Source: Linanthus parryae
Taxonomy: Eukaryota; Streptophyta; Magnoliopsida; Ericales; Polemoniaceae
Direction: 5' to 3'
DNA length: 64,000 bases
Assembly (NCBI GenBank): GCA_023055425.1
Contig: JALGPY010000003.1
Coordinates: 76,359,491-76,423,490, forward strand
Position 1 is the first letter of the stretch; each line of letters starts with the position of its first letter. Under the pieces are notes generated by a model, which was not told the origin of the DNA, ran no database searches, and saw only the letters and a list, made by a program, of their open reading frames with translations. A program made the translations under genes and the position numbers. This document shows, one piece after another, positions 43,535 through 56,400 of the stretch.

Positions 43535-46500
43535 GGTGGAAAAGGTAACTGGGTCGGGCCGTCGACCGTAAATTACAAGCGCTTGTTGGGAGGCAACCCA
43601 ACATATTTTATGCTTTAGTGTAGAGAGTGTGTTTTAAATATTTTCGTGTGTGTTTTTTATACTGTTTTGTTATCTGAGGGGGTGAGAGAACTAGGGTCTT
43701 ACATTTGAATTGAGTCTCTGCAGGAACACAGGTTGGAGACGCGGTCCGGACTCCCCTTCTTGATGCACGTGGAAGAAACACGCAAAAACCGAGAAAGCGA
43801 CATACCGATCACGGAGTCTGAGGTTATAAATTCTGATGTTTACTCCGATAATTTTGGAGTCACTGGTGCAAAATCAAAATGTGCGCGAAACGAGCTTTCC
43901 AACGGTATATTATATGCGTGAACCGGAGTCCGGCAGCCTAAAATAGAAGAAGAATAGAAAAAAAAGAAAAAAAAGAAACAAAAAGAGCTTGGCTGACACT
44001 TAGAGAAATTGAAGGTGTCTTCTTTTCCTCCAACCCAATGTAAGTGCACGATCACATTTCCTGATCGTGTGACTAAAAAAATCAGCTTCCCCTTCCCACG
44101 TTGACCTTCATTAAACAGGGGCATTTGAGACTTCTCGCAAAAGAAAAAAAAAGAGAGAGAGAAAGACGCAGAATCAAGCGGCGAACATTGTTTTTGTTCA
44201 GACCCACGATGACAACTCTGAGGGACACGGCAGCGATCCTCACGAACACAACTGACCGGAAAATCGCTAGATTTCGCCGGCATTGGTAAGTTCTGCTCGG
44301 CTAATCAGCGCCGACGACTTTGGGGGTGGAAATTGTGAATATTCTCTGTGGTAAGTGTGGGGGAGGCAATGGAAATCTATGTTTTTCTCAAGAAAAATTT
44401 GTTAATTCGTTCTCAATTGTTGAGAATTAGAGGAAACCGTTTGTGGGGTTGTAACGGGGACAAATAGGAGAAGTTGTTGAGCTAAAAATCTCATACCGCG
44501 AAAGTTATCAAAAAATCAGTCGACCGTACGGTTCTTGACTGCTTTTATCGAACAAGCCCCGTCAGAATGGAAATCCATGGCTTCAGGTATCACTAAATTC
44601 GCTCTTTTAATTGAGTTTAGGCACTTGCGTAGGATTTACAGCATTAATTGCTAGGTTTGCCTGAAATTTTCACTTAACTGCTCAATTGTGTCTACATTCC
44701 TTATCACGTGCACGTAGCAAAGATACTCTCTAAGTCTGAATTGATACTTTCTTGTACAATGAAACCGTTTAGAAGTAAGAGGAGTAAGGCGCCTGAGTCT
44801 GACTGTAAGAAGAGACAAAAAGTAGTTGAGGCATAGGATGACGATGCTCCTGAGTAGATTCACCGCACCTTACATGAGAATTTTCGAGTCCTCTTGATTG
44901 ATCTCTAAATTCGTTGAGGACAACAACGCATTCTAGTGTGGGGGGATTTTAATTCTTGACTAGCCAGTTCGTATCTGCATTAACGTGTCACATATAGATT
45001 GTTAGTTCGTATGGTGTCGTATTCGTGTTCGTGTCGTGTTTAGTTTTATTGTCGTACCGTGTGTATTAGTAGTGTATATATGTGTTAGTTGTTTAATTTT
45101 ACATGTTTCATAATTGAGTCCACCTACCTGAAATGAGTAAGTTGTAAGTCTTCTTTCACGTATGGCCTTGCATATAGAGTTTGGAATTAGTGAAAAAAAT
45201 AATAAAAAAAGAAAGGAAAATCCATAAAAAAATAACAAATAAATAAAAATTTTGAGAAAGGGCAATCAAAACGAGTTGAACTTGGTGAGGGCTTAGTGAT
45301 TTCCCGAGGGTTATGAAGATCCGAAGTGAGGCGGACACATGAATCTGGAGTAGGAGGACTTATAGAGCGAATGCACTCTAGAAATGCAAGTAACTATCAC
45401 TCAGGCTTAGATATTCGACTAGTACTACACCGCCGTCACTTAGGTATTCGACAACCCCTCCTCGTACTGGCAACAGAACAATCGTGCAAGTGAGTTTCAT
45501 GGGGGCCTCACGTCCCGTCTCACAGCCTAGGTCCACTTAGTTAGCCCAATTGATCTGTTCACCCCTTTATTCATCGCCTCTACGCCTAGGAGCCATTCAT
45601 TGTGACTTCCATCACTTAATTAGTTTGGCATTTTCCTATGAGTCGTGACAGAGGGAGTGATTGAGGGAGGTTCGATGAGGGAGTGTGCTTCATTACATAT
45701 CTTGTGGATTTCACATTATGTCGTTTTACGAGGGGGTGTGAGGGTGAGTGTGAGATGGATAGCGCACTTCGGTGTGGCGGTGAGTCGTTTCCATACTTCA
45801 CGATCACAAGGAGGCGAGCCATGTGCGTGACATTGTTTCTGCACTACCGGGGTGGGTTGATTCATTTTCATTTGAGGGCGTGCCACGAATGTACTTTCAT
45901 CTTTCGGTGTTGCGGAGGATAGGATAGGTAGTGTTACACATTCACATTACATATTCGGCTATTTTTTGGAGAGATTGGACTTCATAGAGTGTAGGGGTGG
46001 TGTTTACTTCACAGAGTTCATCATCTATTTCAGTTTCCATCCCCACCTGATTTTACAAGATTCTACACTACTCGGATTTATGTCTTTAGGGGTTTTCTGT
46101 ATTTCATTGTATTTTTGCGTTATTTATGTGAAAAAATGAAAGTATATAAAAAATGAAAAAAGAGAAATGAAAAAAAAATGAATAAAAAAGGAGACGTGCT
46201 TGATAATTGTTAGTTTGATTCAGTTGATTTAGTGGATTCGTCGAATAAAAATCCGATTAGTAGCTTATCACTTGTTCTTCTTCACGATTGTGGTTGCGAG
46301 AACGGCGTTACACCGGTGGTGAGGTAATTGTCCCGGAGTTCTGAGATTTGGGTTTGGTATTCATTCATCGTGGTGAGGGAGTGTGACATCGGTGTTATTA
46401 GTAATATTTGTCACGACGAGTAGGGTTGCGCTTCTAAAAAGTCTATCCTACCGTCCCTAAGCCTTCAACCGAATAAATCCGTTGAGATAAATAGCTCGGA

Positions 46501-46940
46501 TGGTAAGTACTAGGGAAATGCCTGATGGGTGTGTGAGTGCAAATTATTAAGTGCTTGTGCTTGTTCTGTCTAACGAAATTGGCCGCAAGTTCTGCCGATC
46601 GTGGAGGTTGTAGAGTTTCCAAAGGGGATATGAGAGCCTAATGACTTACCTGTTCGCTTATCGAGATTTCCCAATCTCCACCAAAAAGATAATTTTTTGT
46701 GTGCGTATGTAAATATGTTTTGTGTAGGATCGAGTCGTAGCTTGCACTTGCATCATCACGTTGCATTGTTGGGTTGTATTTCGTTATTGATTCGGCTAGT
46801 TAAGATTTGTATGCAATGGTGTTTCGAATAGTATGCAATTGCCTTGGCTCGTATCATGTTGGTGGTGGAGGATAAAGTGAGAATGTGGTTGGATTTTGAT
46901 TTGTTTCTCGGGACGCGCAATAGGTGAGTGTGGGAGTATT
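43535..46940 (+). mobile_element. Gypsy internal remnant 2, 3' noncoding part
   Basis: It starts with GTAACTGGGTCGGGCCGTCG and GCGCTTGTTGGGAGGCAACC at 43,545-43,605, the post-pol signature. Long noncoding sequence follows with no domain I can name. GAGGACAACAACGCATTC (44,917) and GGCCTTGCATATAGAG (45,162) match sites in remnant 1 (39,692 and 39,934). The polypurine tract GAGTGTGGGAGTATT ends at 46,940. Short frames in 44,000-46,000 look incidental. Confidence 0.6.
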
Positions 46941-48567
46941 TGATAACTCCACATTAGGAGTTATATTCGTCTAGGGTTCACCACCGTTTTGCGTGTACTT
47001 TGAGTGGTTTACGTGAGAAATTGACCAATTCTTAGACGTTTTGAGCATACTTGAGTATTTGGGCTTCATTGTGTAATTCGGGCATTTTCTGCATGTTTTA
47101 TGCTTTATTTGTCGCATTTGATCTTCCGGTATTTGTTCGTGTTGTGGATTTCAGGACCAGAAGCATGGAGTGCGGATTTTTGGAGCGGAAGCGAACTTCA
47201 GAACGAAAGAAACTCAAGGAATGCATGAGAGAAGAAGAAGAAGAAGAAGAAGAAGAAGAAGAAGAAGAAGAAGAAGAAGAAGAAGAAGAAGAAGAAGAAG
47301 AAGAAGAAGAAGAAGAAGAAGAAGAAGAAGAAGAAGAAGAAGAAGAAGAAGAAGAAGAAGAAGAAGAAGAAGAAGAAGAAGAAGAAGAAGAAGAAGAAGA
47401 AGCAACTCACTGGAAGTAGAGGATCACAATTTGTGATCACAAGATCAAAGGAGACCACAAAAGGTGATCCCAAGATCACAAGATCACAGTATTTGATCTG
47501 ACGCATGGATCATGGGTAAAAGTGTGTTTTTCGCGAACTTACAAAAAAGAGAATGGGGCTTTTGATAGAAGCAACGACCTAGGGCTATCTCATTCATTCA
47601 TGGACTTGGAGGCAAGAACAACGCTAGAGAGAAAGATTGAAGAAGAAGATCATCGAGACTTGAAGATTCTTCGTTTGATTTCTCATCTCTTTTCCCTCAT
47701 TGTATGATAATGGAGATTATCACTTTGCTAAACAATTTCATGTCTAGCTAAACTCTTTAAGCTAGGCAATTGTTGGAGAACTAGGGTTTGATTAGTATTT
47801 TCTGGATTGATGACTTGATTCATGTTTGAATGCTTAAATCTAATTTATGTTCTAGTTAGCTCTTATGTTCTTGTGCTTTATTCTTAGTATTCTTGTCTTC
47901 ATCACCCGTAGGGTACTAATTGTTGAGATAGTTAAACGACAATGAACTAATCAAGACGTGTTAAAGAACATAGTGAGTAGTCTTGTAGTTCTTTGAGACT
48001 CAGAGGAGATAAGAACTTGATTAACCAAGTGTGGGTTGTTTCGGTTGGGATTGGCTAGAAACTTAGTGAAAATGGTGGACCGACAGGACCCGGTGAGCGA
48101 GCCTAGCAAGCCAGCTAGAACGTAATAGTAGATGGAGGTAGACCGACAGGACCCAAAGTCAGCTGAAATGCAGATTCATGTGAGATCGGCAGAAGAGCGT
48201 GATGAGTGTAACCTGGTATAATTAGACATAACTAGAGTGTTTCAAGCGTAATCCGTAAATTGCTAAGAGCTCTAGGGACCATCTGTCTAGTTCTTCTCCA
48301 TATTGTATTCACTACAATCTCGTCTTAAACTGAATCTCATACAAAAACAGTAGCTTAGTTTGTTATTTACTTTAAGTCACTTGGTTGTGGGTGACGAACA
48401 CTGAAAATTCAGACAACTTCCTCCCGGTTACCTAAGTATCCTTTAATTAATTCTGAATTAGCTAATAATCGTATATTTCTCTTGGTTTTTGATATTCGGA
48501 GTCGTAAAATACTCCACTTGCTACTTGGTCGTACGCTTGCGTTTAAACGCATTAGTAAATCGCGTCA
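46941..48567 (+). repeat. Gypsy LTR G3
   Basis: The 1627-bp LTR starts TGATAACTCCACATTAGGAG and ends AAATCGCGTCA. It holds a (GAA)57 microsatellite and a GATCACAATTTGTGATC hairpin. The 3' half aligns with G1 (GGTTGGGATTGGCTAG, GACCGACAGGACCC twice). The sequence after it, CCACCGTCTATGCCGGGAAA, resembles a decayed gypsy primer site. Confidence 0.7.
47231..47402. repeat. (GAA)57 microsatellite
   Basis: A pure GAA run of 172 bp in LTR G3. It creates poly-Glu, poly-Arg, poly-Phe and poly-Leu frames that are not genes. Confidence 0.98.
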
Positions 48568-49445
48568 TCCACCACCGTCTATGCCGGGAAAATCACAACA
48601 TACAACGATGCAATTGCAGCTATCTCCCGACGTCCAGACCACGCAGATCGATGTCCCGGCAACGGGACCAGCGGCTCCTGCTCTCCCTCCAACGCCATTG
48701 ATTTCGGCAAAACCGCCTCTTTCGTCGACCTCACAGACAGCGGCCAAAACCACGACATCCTCCGGCGACCACAAACAGACAAACAAGGAACCCCCCGACC
48801 AGATTCAGGAACGGGGAACCCTCAAGTTGCCGCCCGGCACTCAACAATGGCCGCCAATGGAGTCTCCGGCGATTGGTTGCCGCCTCTAGCGGCCTTCCGT
48901 CTCTCCCAAGACCGGCTGGACCAATCCAGCCATCGTCCGCCCTCCATTCTACCACGGGAGGTCTCTACAACCACCACTCGGCCTACGACCAGGTCTCCCT
49001 TGCGCCATCGCAACCCAAACCCATTGAAATTCGGCTCTGATTAGCCGATGGTTTGGAATAGGCTCCCAATTGGCTCAGATGGCTTGATTTAGCCGACAAT
49101 TTGCCATCGACTCGCTCCCGGCTCGATCTAACCAAATTCTGGAGCTCGGCTCGGCTTAAATTTGGCTTACTTTCGGCTTGGGTTGAGCCGTGGGATCCCA
49201 ACTGAGCCACCAAAATATTTTTGGCTCAATTTTGAGCTGCGGTGATATTTTTTGGGCCCCGGGGTGTTACGTAGGGTTTTTCGACTTCCCGAGTCCGATT
49301 CCAGCCTCCGTTTTTTCGTACTTTGCCTACAAGTTGGTGTTTTCACGCTCGTTTGCTGACAATTTTATCTGGACAAGAATAGACGATTATTTAGTTAATT
49401 AGTTAATTATTTAGCATACCAATGTTAGTTAATTAGTTAATTAGT
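48568..49445 (+). other. Post-LTR sequence with Pro/Thr-rich frame, then GGCTC-rich sequence
   Basis: Downstream of LTR G3 a plus-strand frame (48,568-48,886) is Pro/Thr/Gln-rich; an overlapping one runs to 49,041. They may be a decayed gypsy leader or gag start. The region 49,030-49,230 is rich in GGCTC/GGCTT variants. CCGGGGTGTTACG at 49,258 resembles an LTR end but has no partner in the window. Repeated TTAGTTAATTAG units occupy 49,391-49,445. Confidence 0.4.
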
Positions 49446-49755
49446 TGATACGGGATAGCGTATCAATATTATTTAGTTATTTAGTTAATTATCAGTTATT
49501 GAGTTATTTTTTATTGATTATTATTATTATTTAGTTTTATTTAGTTAATCCGTATAGTAGACCCGTTAGGTTAGGGTTATGAATTTATTATTTAAGTGAT
49601 GTAATCTTTCATTATCAGTCAATGAATGAAATATCAATTCTCTGAACTTTAGTCTCCCTACTTCTTTATTTATCTCTTCTCTTTTCGTCTATTTCTCTCC
49701 AAATTTCTTCATCTTATCTATCAATTCTTCATTTATCGATACTTTTTTCGTATCA
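49446..49755 (+). repeat. Candidate short LTR (310 bp)
   Basis: The segment starts TGATACGGGATAGCGTATCA and ends TTCGTATCA, giving a 7-bp terminal inverted repeat TGATACG/CGTATCA. It has an R-region-like stretch (GATGTAATCTTTCATTATC then AATGAATGAAATATC). No target duplication is visible. The end TCGTATCAGAAAG could instead contain a decayed initiator-Met primer site. Confidence 0.4.
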
Positions 49756-50181
49756 GAAAGTGTCATTCCCAAACCTAGAAATCTAAAATCGATGAGAATG
49801 TTCTTGTGCCAAACCTAAGGGGTGAAAGTGTCTTTTACCTTTTACATACAGCCCAAACACTAAGCAATGCAAGCGATGACTAGAGCTGACCCAAAAGCAT
49901 GTGCTTGATGTGTCAGTCACACAAGTATTGGTTCTCCCACTACCTTTTTAAGGTCGTAGGGTCTCTCACAAACACAACATTGAAAGCTTTGAAAAGATCT
50001 TGATGGTTGTTTCCCTTATTTTGGGTAGCCATCATAAGGAGAGAGATGCAAGTTGGAGTAAAGTTAGGATATCCTCCTCCATGAGATGATGTACGGTGGT
50101 GTGCATGCAGGGGCTTCTTTTTCTCTACTTTTTTTTCTTTACTAGAAATGTTATCAAGGCTGTATAGATGAAGTAAGTACA
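49756..50181. other. Intergenic, nothing recognised
   Basis: No coding sequence, repeat unit or structure that I can support. Confidence 0.6.
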
Positions 50182-50603
50182 TGTTTGGTTCAAGATTAAA
50201 ATCTCATTTGAGATTAAAATCTGCCAAAAAATTCAATCTCGTTTGTTTCGTAGATTTTTTGAGTCAGATTTTAATTTAAGTTGGCTAATAATCTGAAGAT
50301 TATATAATCTCTGATTTTGGAGATTTTTTAGGTATTACGTATGAAATACCATAGTCTGTCATCTTGTTTATGCATGAATTATTAATTTTTGCAAACACAT
50401 AACCTCTTAGATGTAAAATAAATTTAAATAAAAGAATTTATTGTAACTTTAGTAGTAAAAGCTAAGGTGTTGCCAAACGCAATTAAATTGTAATCCCAAA
50501 TTTTCAGCGCATGCCAAACAGTTTTCAGATTATAATTTCAGCCAGCTTATTCACCCCAGATTATTTTTATCAGATTATTGAGATTTTAAGCTGGAACCAA
50601 ACT
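50182..50603. mobile_element. MITE with TGTTTGGTTC-type ends
   Basis: The left end TGTTTGGTTCAAGATTAAAA and the right end, inverted, GTTTGGTTCCAGCTTAAAAT form imperfect terminal inverted repeats of about 28 bp. AATCT/AGATT-rich sequence lies between. No coding capacity. The flanking duplication is unclear. Confidence 0.6.
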
Positions 50604-50686
50604 ATATTCTGTAATTAAGTGAATAATTAGCTAATAAGCGCAATTTTTAACTAATATGAGTTCATTTAACTTTTGGTGTTTTGATA

Positions 50687-50906
50687 TATTTTCTCTGTTT
50701 CGTTACTATCATGTTTTAACTTTTACCACTATTCATCGGGTCACTTTATCCGATAATTTGATTTGTAAGACGATACATGAATTTGGTAGTCTTTTTATGG
50801 TGTTGTAGAGTAAATAAAAAATTATAAAAAAATATTATTTTGTTATTCAAATCACCGGATCAAATAAACAGGTTATCGATTGAGAAGTGGCGAAATGGAG
50901 GGAGTA
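50687..50906. mobile_element. Stowaway-like MITE
   Basis: The right end inverted reads TACTCCCTCCATTTCGCCAC, the common Stowaway terminus. The left end is a degraded version (TATTTTCTCTGTTTCGTTAC). Length 220 bp, AT-rich, with TTGTAGAGTAAAT in the middle. Confidence 0.65.
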
Positions 50907-52124
50907 GCATATTAATACATAAATTTATTATCAGAATTTGTCGAATATTATAATTAAAATCTGACATCCTTAATGGCAAAGAGGATTCAAGGCATTCTTT
51001 TAATTTTGTTCATTCCTAAATTTCGTTTGAAATACCGCATATTGCATTTTAAGGATTTCAAACATTCTCTTTGATAATATTTTAATTTTTACACATGTAC
51101 GCGGTGATCGGTCAAGCCAATCACTGTTTGACATGTGAGGCGACAGACTTGTTTTTCGATTGTCCGAGGATTTCGGGTAAGCATTAGAACATCTCCAAGA
51201 GAAAGAACATACTCACTTTACTTCACCACACTGAAAACTTAACTCCAGCAGAAGGAATATATGATCAAGCAAACATAACGACACCAAAATGGATGAGCAA
51301 ATTTGAGATCAACTGTAAAAGTGCAGAATAAAAATAATAAATTTTGTTTAGAATTTCAAATCATTTTGAATGAAAAATTCTAAATTGAGGGTGATTATTG
51401 TTTATGTAGATTAGCATTGAAATTAGTGTATTGTGCCACTAATTAAATTTATCAAATAATTAATATTAAAAAATTATTTATGTTAATTTTTTAACTAATT
51501 AAATTTAGTTATTGATTAATCAGTTATATTTTATTTAAATAAATGTTGGATATTGAATGTAATGATAATTTTTGTGCAGAATATAGTTTTACAATAATAA
51601 ATAATTAAAAAGTACGAATATATTAATGATTTGAGTTAATTTGCTCATCACTGCTGAGTGCTGAACCTCAAGCAACAAAGTTAATGATCAAATCTAGTGC
51701 AACGTCAACTTTTTCACTCCTCATTAGAGATACTCTTTGGCGGAATTCAGAAAGTTCTGTACTTACTTTTACCAAATTATTAACCAAATTCTTCCTCTAA
51801 ATATCTATTTTCAGCAGAAGTTATTTCATTATTTTTGCAGGATCTCATTATCGCCCTAACAACACCCACCTGCCAAAGTATGCATGTGGTTAGGACCCAC
51901 CCTTGTCATGTCACATTCGAGTTATCTATGTGTTCCCCCTCTACAGGGCCGCAGTTGTTGTCCAGAGATATCATCATGTACACAGCTTAGGTGTGTTCAG
52001 CCACTCTCAATGGTCGGTTGTCGGACCACGCTAGATTAAACTGCCCACAATCGTGCCCCTTCCCCACCACTAATTGACCTTTTAATGTTTACATTCCAAC
52101 CCAAACACCTCTAACAATTACTAT
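50907..52124. other. Intergenic, with a possible degraded inverted-repeat element at 51,185-51,740
   Basis: Internal inverted pieces ATGAGCAAATTTGAGATC (about 51,292) and GATTTGAGTTAATTTGCTCA (about 51,629) suggest an old MITE, but I cannot fix its ends. No genes seen. Confidence 0.35.
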
Positions 52125-52340
52125 TTCCGTTCTTACTGAATTTTCATATTTTGACTTTCTTCCGTAATTGGGTGATTTTGACCCGATAATTTGGATAGCC
52201 AAACGATGCAATATTTTGATAATTTTTTAATAATATTGTAGAGTAAAATTTACTCTACAACATCATGCAAAGATTATCACTTTCTTACATTGTTTTACTA
52301 GTGAAATCATCGAATTAAATTAATTCACTGAATAATGATA
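52125..52340. mobile_element. Second degraded Stowaway-like MITE
   Basis: It shares CCGATAATTTG and TTGTAGAGTAAA blocks with the MITE at 50,687. A 25-bp palindrome lies at its centre (52,236-52,260). The ends are poorly kept. Confidence 0.45.
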
Positions 52341-52983
52341 AAATAAAAAGGATGAAGATTCAGAAAGAAGATAGGAGGTAAAAACACCCCCTTCCACCTT
52401 ATTATTTCATTGTCATTACCCCTCAGTTTATCAAAAGTGCTGCTGTGGAGGACAGAGGGCTCCCCCAACCCTAATCGGGGGCTTTTGCTCTTTGAACGCC
52501 CAATTGTGAGTGGTCTCAGCAGTTCTAATCGAGGGGTGAGTTTTTTTTGTATGTTTAAACTGCAAATACAGCAAAAAAGTTCTATGCTGGAAAAAATGCT
52601 TAAAACATAAACCGAAAGTATTTTGTACAAGCTAATAAATAGTGCGTAAAATTAAAAAACACATTCGACATCGCTACTCTTTCGGTCCTAATTTACTGCA
52701 ATGCTATTGTGTGCATCTTTTTTTTTCGAGGAGAAGGAAGAACTTCATTGAATAAGCATGATAAGTACATAATAACAAAGCAAATATTTGGCAAGACAAC
52801 CTGAGCGAGAAGAAGACTACCACCATTACAACCCCAGCTAGCTGATGACTTAACTAGCTAATACAAAATAGAAACACTGATAAGACAAAATGAGAACAAA
52901 AGAAAAGCCAACTAGCAGGCTTCAAAACCTCAAAATCCATAAAAAGGTGGGGTAGTCAACGCAAGTTCTTAGAGCAACTTAAA

Positions 52984-53436
52984 CTAGAAGAAGACCAGCA
53001 TCCAAACCAAACATAAACACCCAGAAGAGAAAATCACCCCATTCCCATTAAGCATCAATGAAGGGGATGACTGCTGACATGAGATCATCATCTGGAATGG
53101 GAGGAAGCTCCCCTCCCCCAGCAGCACAGCCTGGAACACTAGCACTTGAAACATCACAAGAATGCACCACAGGAACATGAGGAGAAGCAGCCACAGAAAG
53201 AGAAACTCCAGAGCTTCCCTCCCCAGCAGAAGAAGCTTTCACTGCAACCTCAGAAGCAAAAGAGTCCCTGAAGGCATATGAGCAGTGAGCTGGAGGCAGA
53301 ACAGCAAGAGGGAGAGCTTGAGAGACTTCCACAAGGGCTTGGGGATAAAACTGCACTTGTCCTGGCATCCACTCTGATCTTTCTTTTTGACTTCAACTTC
53401 AAACCAACCTTCATTAGCTGAATGAAACAAACTCAT
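52984..53436 (-). other. LINE region 3' of ORF2
   Basis: After the ORF2 stop a frame (53,368-53,048) reads VEVSQALPLAVLPPAHCSYA and ends ELPPIPDDDLMSAVIPFIDA. It is Ser/Ala/Val-rich and open for 106 codons. It may be a former ORF2 C-terminal extension or chance. I do not know its function. Confidence 0.3.
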
Positions 53437-53441
53437 AACTA

Positions 53442-56400
53442 TTAATAAGAAGTCAATAAGATATTAGCGAAAGCCTCTGCCTGATGATACATATGAGTAG
53501 TAGAAGTTGGTTGATTGTCAACTAATCTTTTGTTCCTGGTGATCCACAGGATCCAGAAAGTGGCTGGAATCCAATGCCAATTACTGATCTTATGTAGTTT
53601 CTTTTTTTTCTTTATCCACCACATGATCCAAGTATGAACATTTTGAGATTGATGATTGGGCTTTTGAGATGAAGGGAGGGGCACTCTATCCCAAAGCTCT
53701 CGAGCCTTTTTACAGGTGAGGAAGATATGATTAGATTTTTCAACTTGATTAGGGCAATGTGGACAGTAAGGACTAATGGAGTTTAGAATGAGTATTAGAA
53801 AGACATGGTAAAGAGTTTGTGCAAATTCTCCATAATAAATGGATAATGTTTGAGGGCAGACCATAGGACCAAAGTCTTTTCCAATTATAAGTAAAGGAAT
53901 TTGAGTTGAAATGAATACAAGCAGAATTAGAAAGAGGGGAGGAATTGTTATAATTTTGGAGGAAGTAGGCTGATTGAACCGTAAACATCCCATTAGAGGT
54001 AGCTTTCCAAAAGGGGATATCCGTGCTATCCAAGTTTCCAATGGGAGTACATGCAATTCAATCACTCAACTAGCTGGGAAAAAAACTGCTAAGAATATTA
54101 AGGTTCCATGTTTTGTCCTGCTGGTTAATAAGCTGATCAACCTTCTTAAGATTGTTAAAAGGATCCGTTTGACTTAAGCATTCCTTGATGGAAGCTCCTG
54201 GGACATCCTTGACCCATCCATCTGTTCTAATCCAGATAGAATTTCCTGTACCAATCCTCCACTGTATGCCAAGATTGAGAGTATTCCTTCCTTTGCAAAT
54301 ATTTTTCCAAGCACAAGAGGAAGTGGTAGCAGGTTTGAGGCTCAAAAAGGCTTTCCTTTGACAATATTTTGATGTGAAGTAATTAGTGAAAAAAGAGTTT
54401 TGATCATGGAGTATTCTCCAACTGCTTTTAGCAAGAAGGGCATTATTAAAACAATGTAAATTTTTGAAACCCAGCCCTCCATTTTTGGGTCTATTACACA
54501 AAAAATCCCAAGAGAGCCAATGAATACGTTTCTTATTACAGTCCCCTGAACAAAAGAATCTAGAAAGAACAGACTTGATGGTATTACAATCTTTCTTTGG
54601 AAATAGACAGATAGACATGGGATACACAAGGTAACTGTTAAGGACAGATTTAATTAAAGTGGCTCTGCCTAGGGAGTTAAGTAAAGACCTTGCCATCCTG
54701 CACATTTATTAACAACTTTGGCAACTGTGTTTTTTACAATGTCTTGATTAGCTCCTCTTTTTTCTAAAGTGATACCCAAATATTTCTCTATACACTCTTG
54801 AGGGACAAGGTCAAGATTATTAATAAATAAGTCTTTATCTAGGGGGAGCAGTTAGGGCTAAAGACCAAGGAGGACTTGTCTAGGTTAATAGATTTCCCTG
54901 ATTGATTAGCATAATCATCAAGGATGGATTTTATGTTGGCACTTGTCTGTGTTTTCACTTGTTAAAACAACAAAGTGTCATCAGCAAATTGGAGATGGGA
55001 GATAGTTTGATTCCTAGAGAAAGGAATTCCTTGGATTAATCCATCCTCTTCAGCCATCTTAAGAGAACTAGAGAGGACTTCAGCACATAGAGCAAATAGG
55101 AAGGGGGATATAGGATCTCCTTGTCTTAAGCCTCTATTGGGTTTGAAGAATTTAGATTGGGAGCCATTCAAAATGATGGAATAAGAGACAGTGGAAATAC
55201 ATTGCATAATGAGTTTTATAAAATGAGAAGGAAAGTGTATTTGGATCATAACTTGCTCTAAGAAATCCCATCTGATACGATTAAAAGCTTTGGAGATATC
55301 CAGCTTGAGGGCTCCCAATTTGACTTGGTTGCTGGATTTAGCCTTGTGAATAGTATGGACAAGGTCTTGTCCAATAAAAATATTATCTTGGATTATCCTA
55401 TGTGGAATAAAACCATTTTGATTGACAGAGATGAGAGAGGGAAGAACTTGTTTAAGTCTGTTAGCTAAAATTTTAGCAATTATTCTATAGAGAACATTAC
55501 ACAAACTAATAGGTCTAAAATCACCAACTTTTTGTGGATTGTTGATTTTAGGAATAAGGATGATATGAGTTTTGTTAACTTCTTTTAGAAGATGTCCCGA
55601 GTTTAGAAATGAGAGAACAACAGTAGTAACAGAGGTAGAAATGAGGGTCCAATTCTTTTGAAAAAAGGCAGGTTGAAATCCATCAGGGCCTGGAGCTTTT
55701 AATGGAGACATTTGAAAAACTGCTTTAGAAACTTCATCAGCTGAGAAGGGGTTAGAAAGAAGCTGTTGCTGCTCAGGCGTCAAAAATTTGGTGATGTTAA
55801 ACAGTAAAGAAAAGGTGAAAAGATTGTTATTTTGAGCTGAAAGCTCAGCCATGCTAGGTGATGGTTCGGAGTAAATGTTCTGAAAGTGTTCAAGAAATTT
55901 GTGCATAATTACACTGGGATCATTCACATGACATCCATCAGGGAGTTGGAGGTTCCAAACCCCATTACAAATTTTTTTGATTTTGGTATAGGCATGAAAG
56001 AATTTGGTATTTTTGTTTCCCTCCTTAAGCCATTTACATATAGCCCTCTGTGCCCAGTAAATTTCTTCCTGGGCTAGAAGGCCCTGCAATTGTTTGTGAA
56101 GGGTAATAAAATTGGAGGTTGCATGGGGGTCTGGAAGAAGGTTCTGGTGAAAAGCAATTTGGTTTTTAACATAACTGATCTGATTTGAAAGTGAAGGCCT
56201 AGCAGATGCCCAGGCTCTAAATGATTTCAGGGTGATCTCAAGCAACATGGACACTCTATAGCAAGGAGACCCTGGAATGGGAAGGCGCCAGATAAACTCT
56301 AAGAGATCCTTAGATTCTGGCACATTAAGCCACCAAATCTCAAAACGCCTAGGAAGGGAGCAACGGTAACCAGGGGAACAGAATTTCAAAACAAGTGGAG

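Noticed and set aside
47051..47506. Frames encoding long poly-Glu, poly-Arg, poly-Phe or poly-Leu
   Set aside because: All come from reading the GAA microsatellite in different frames.
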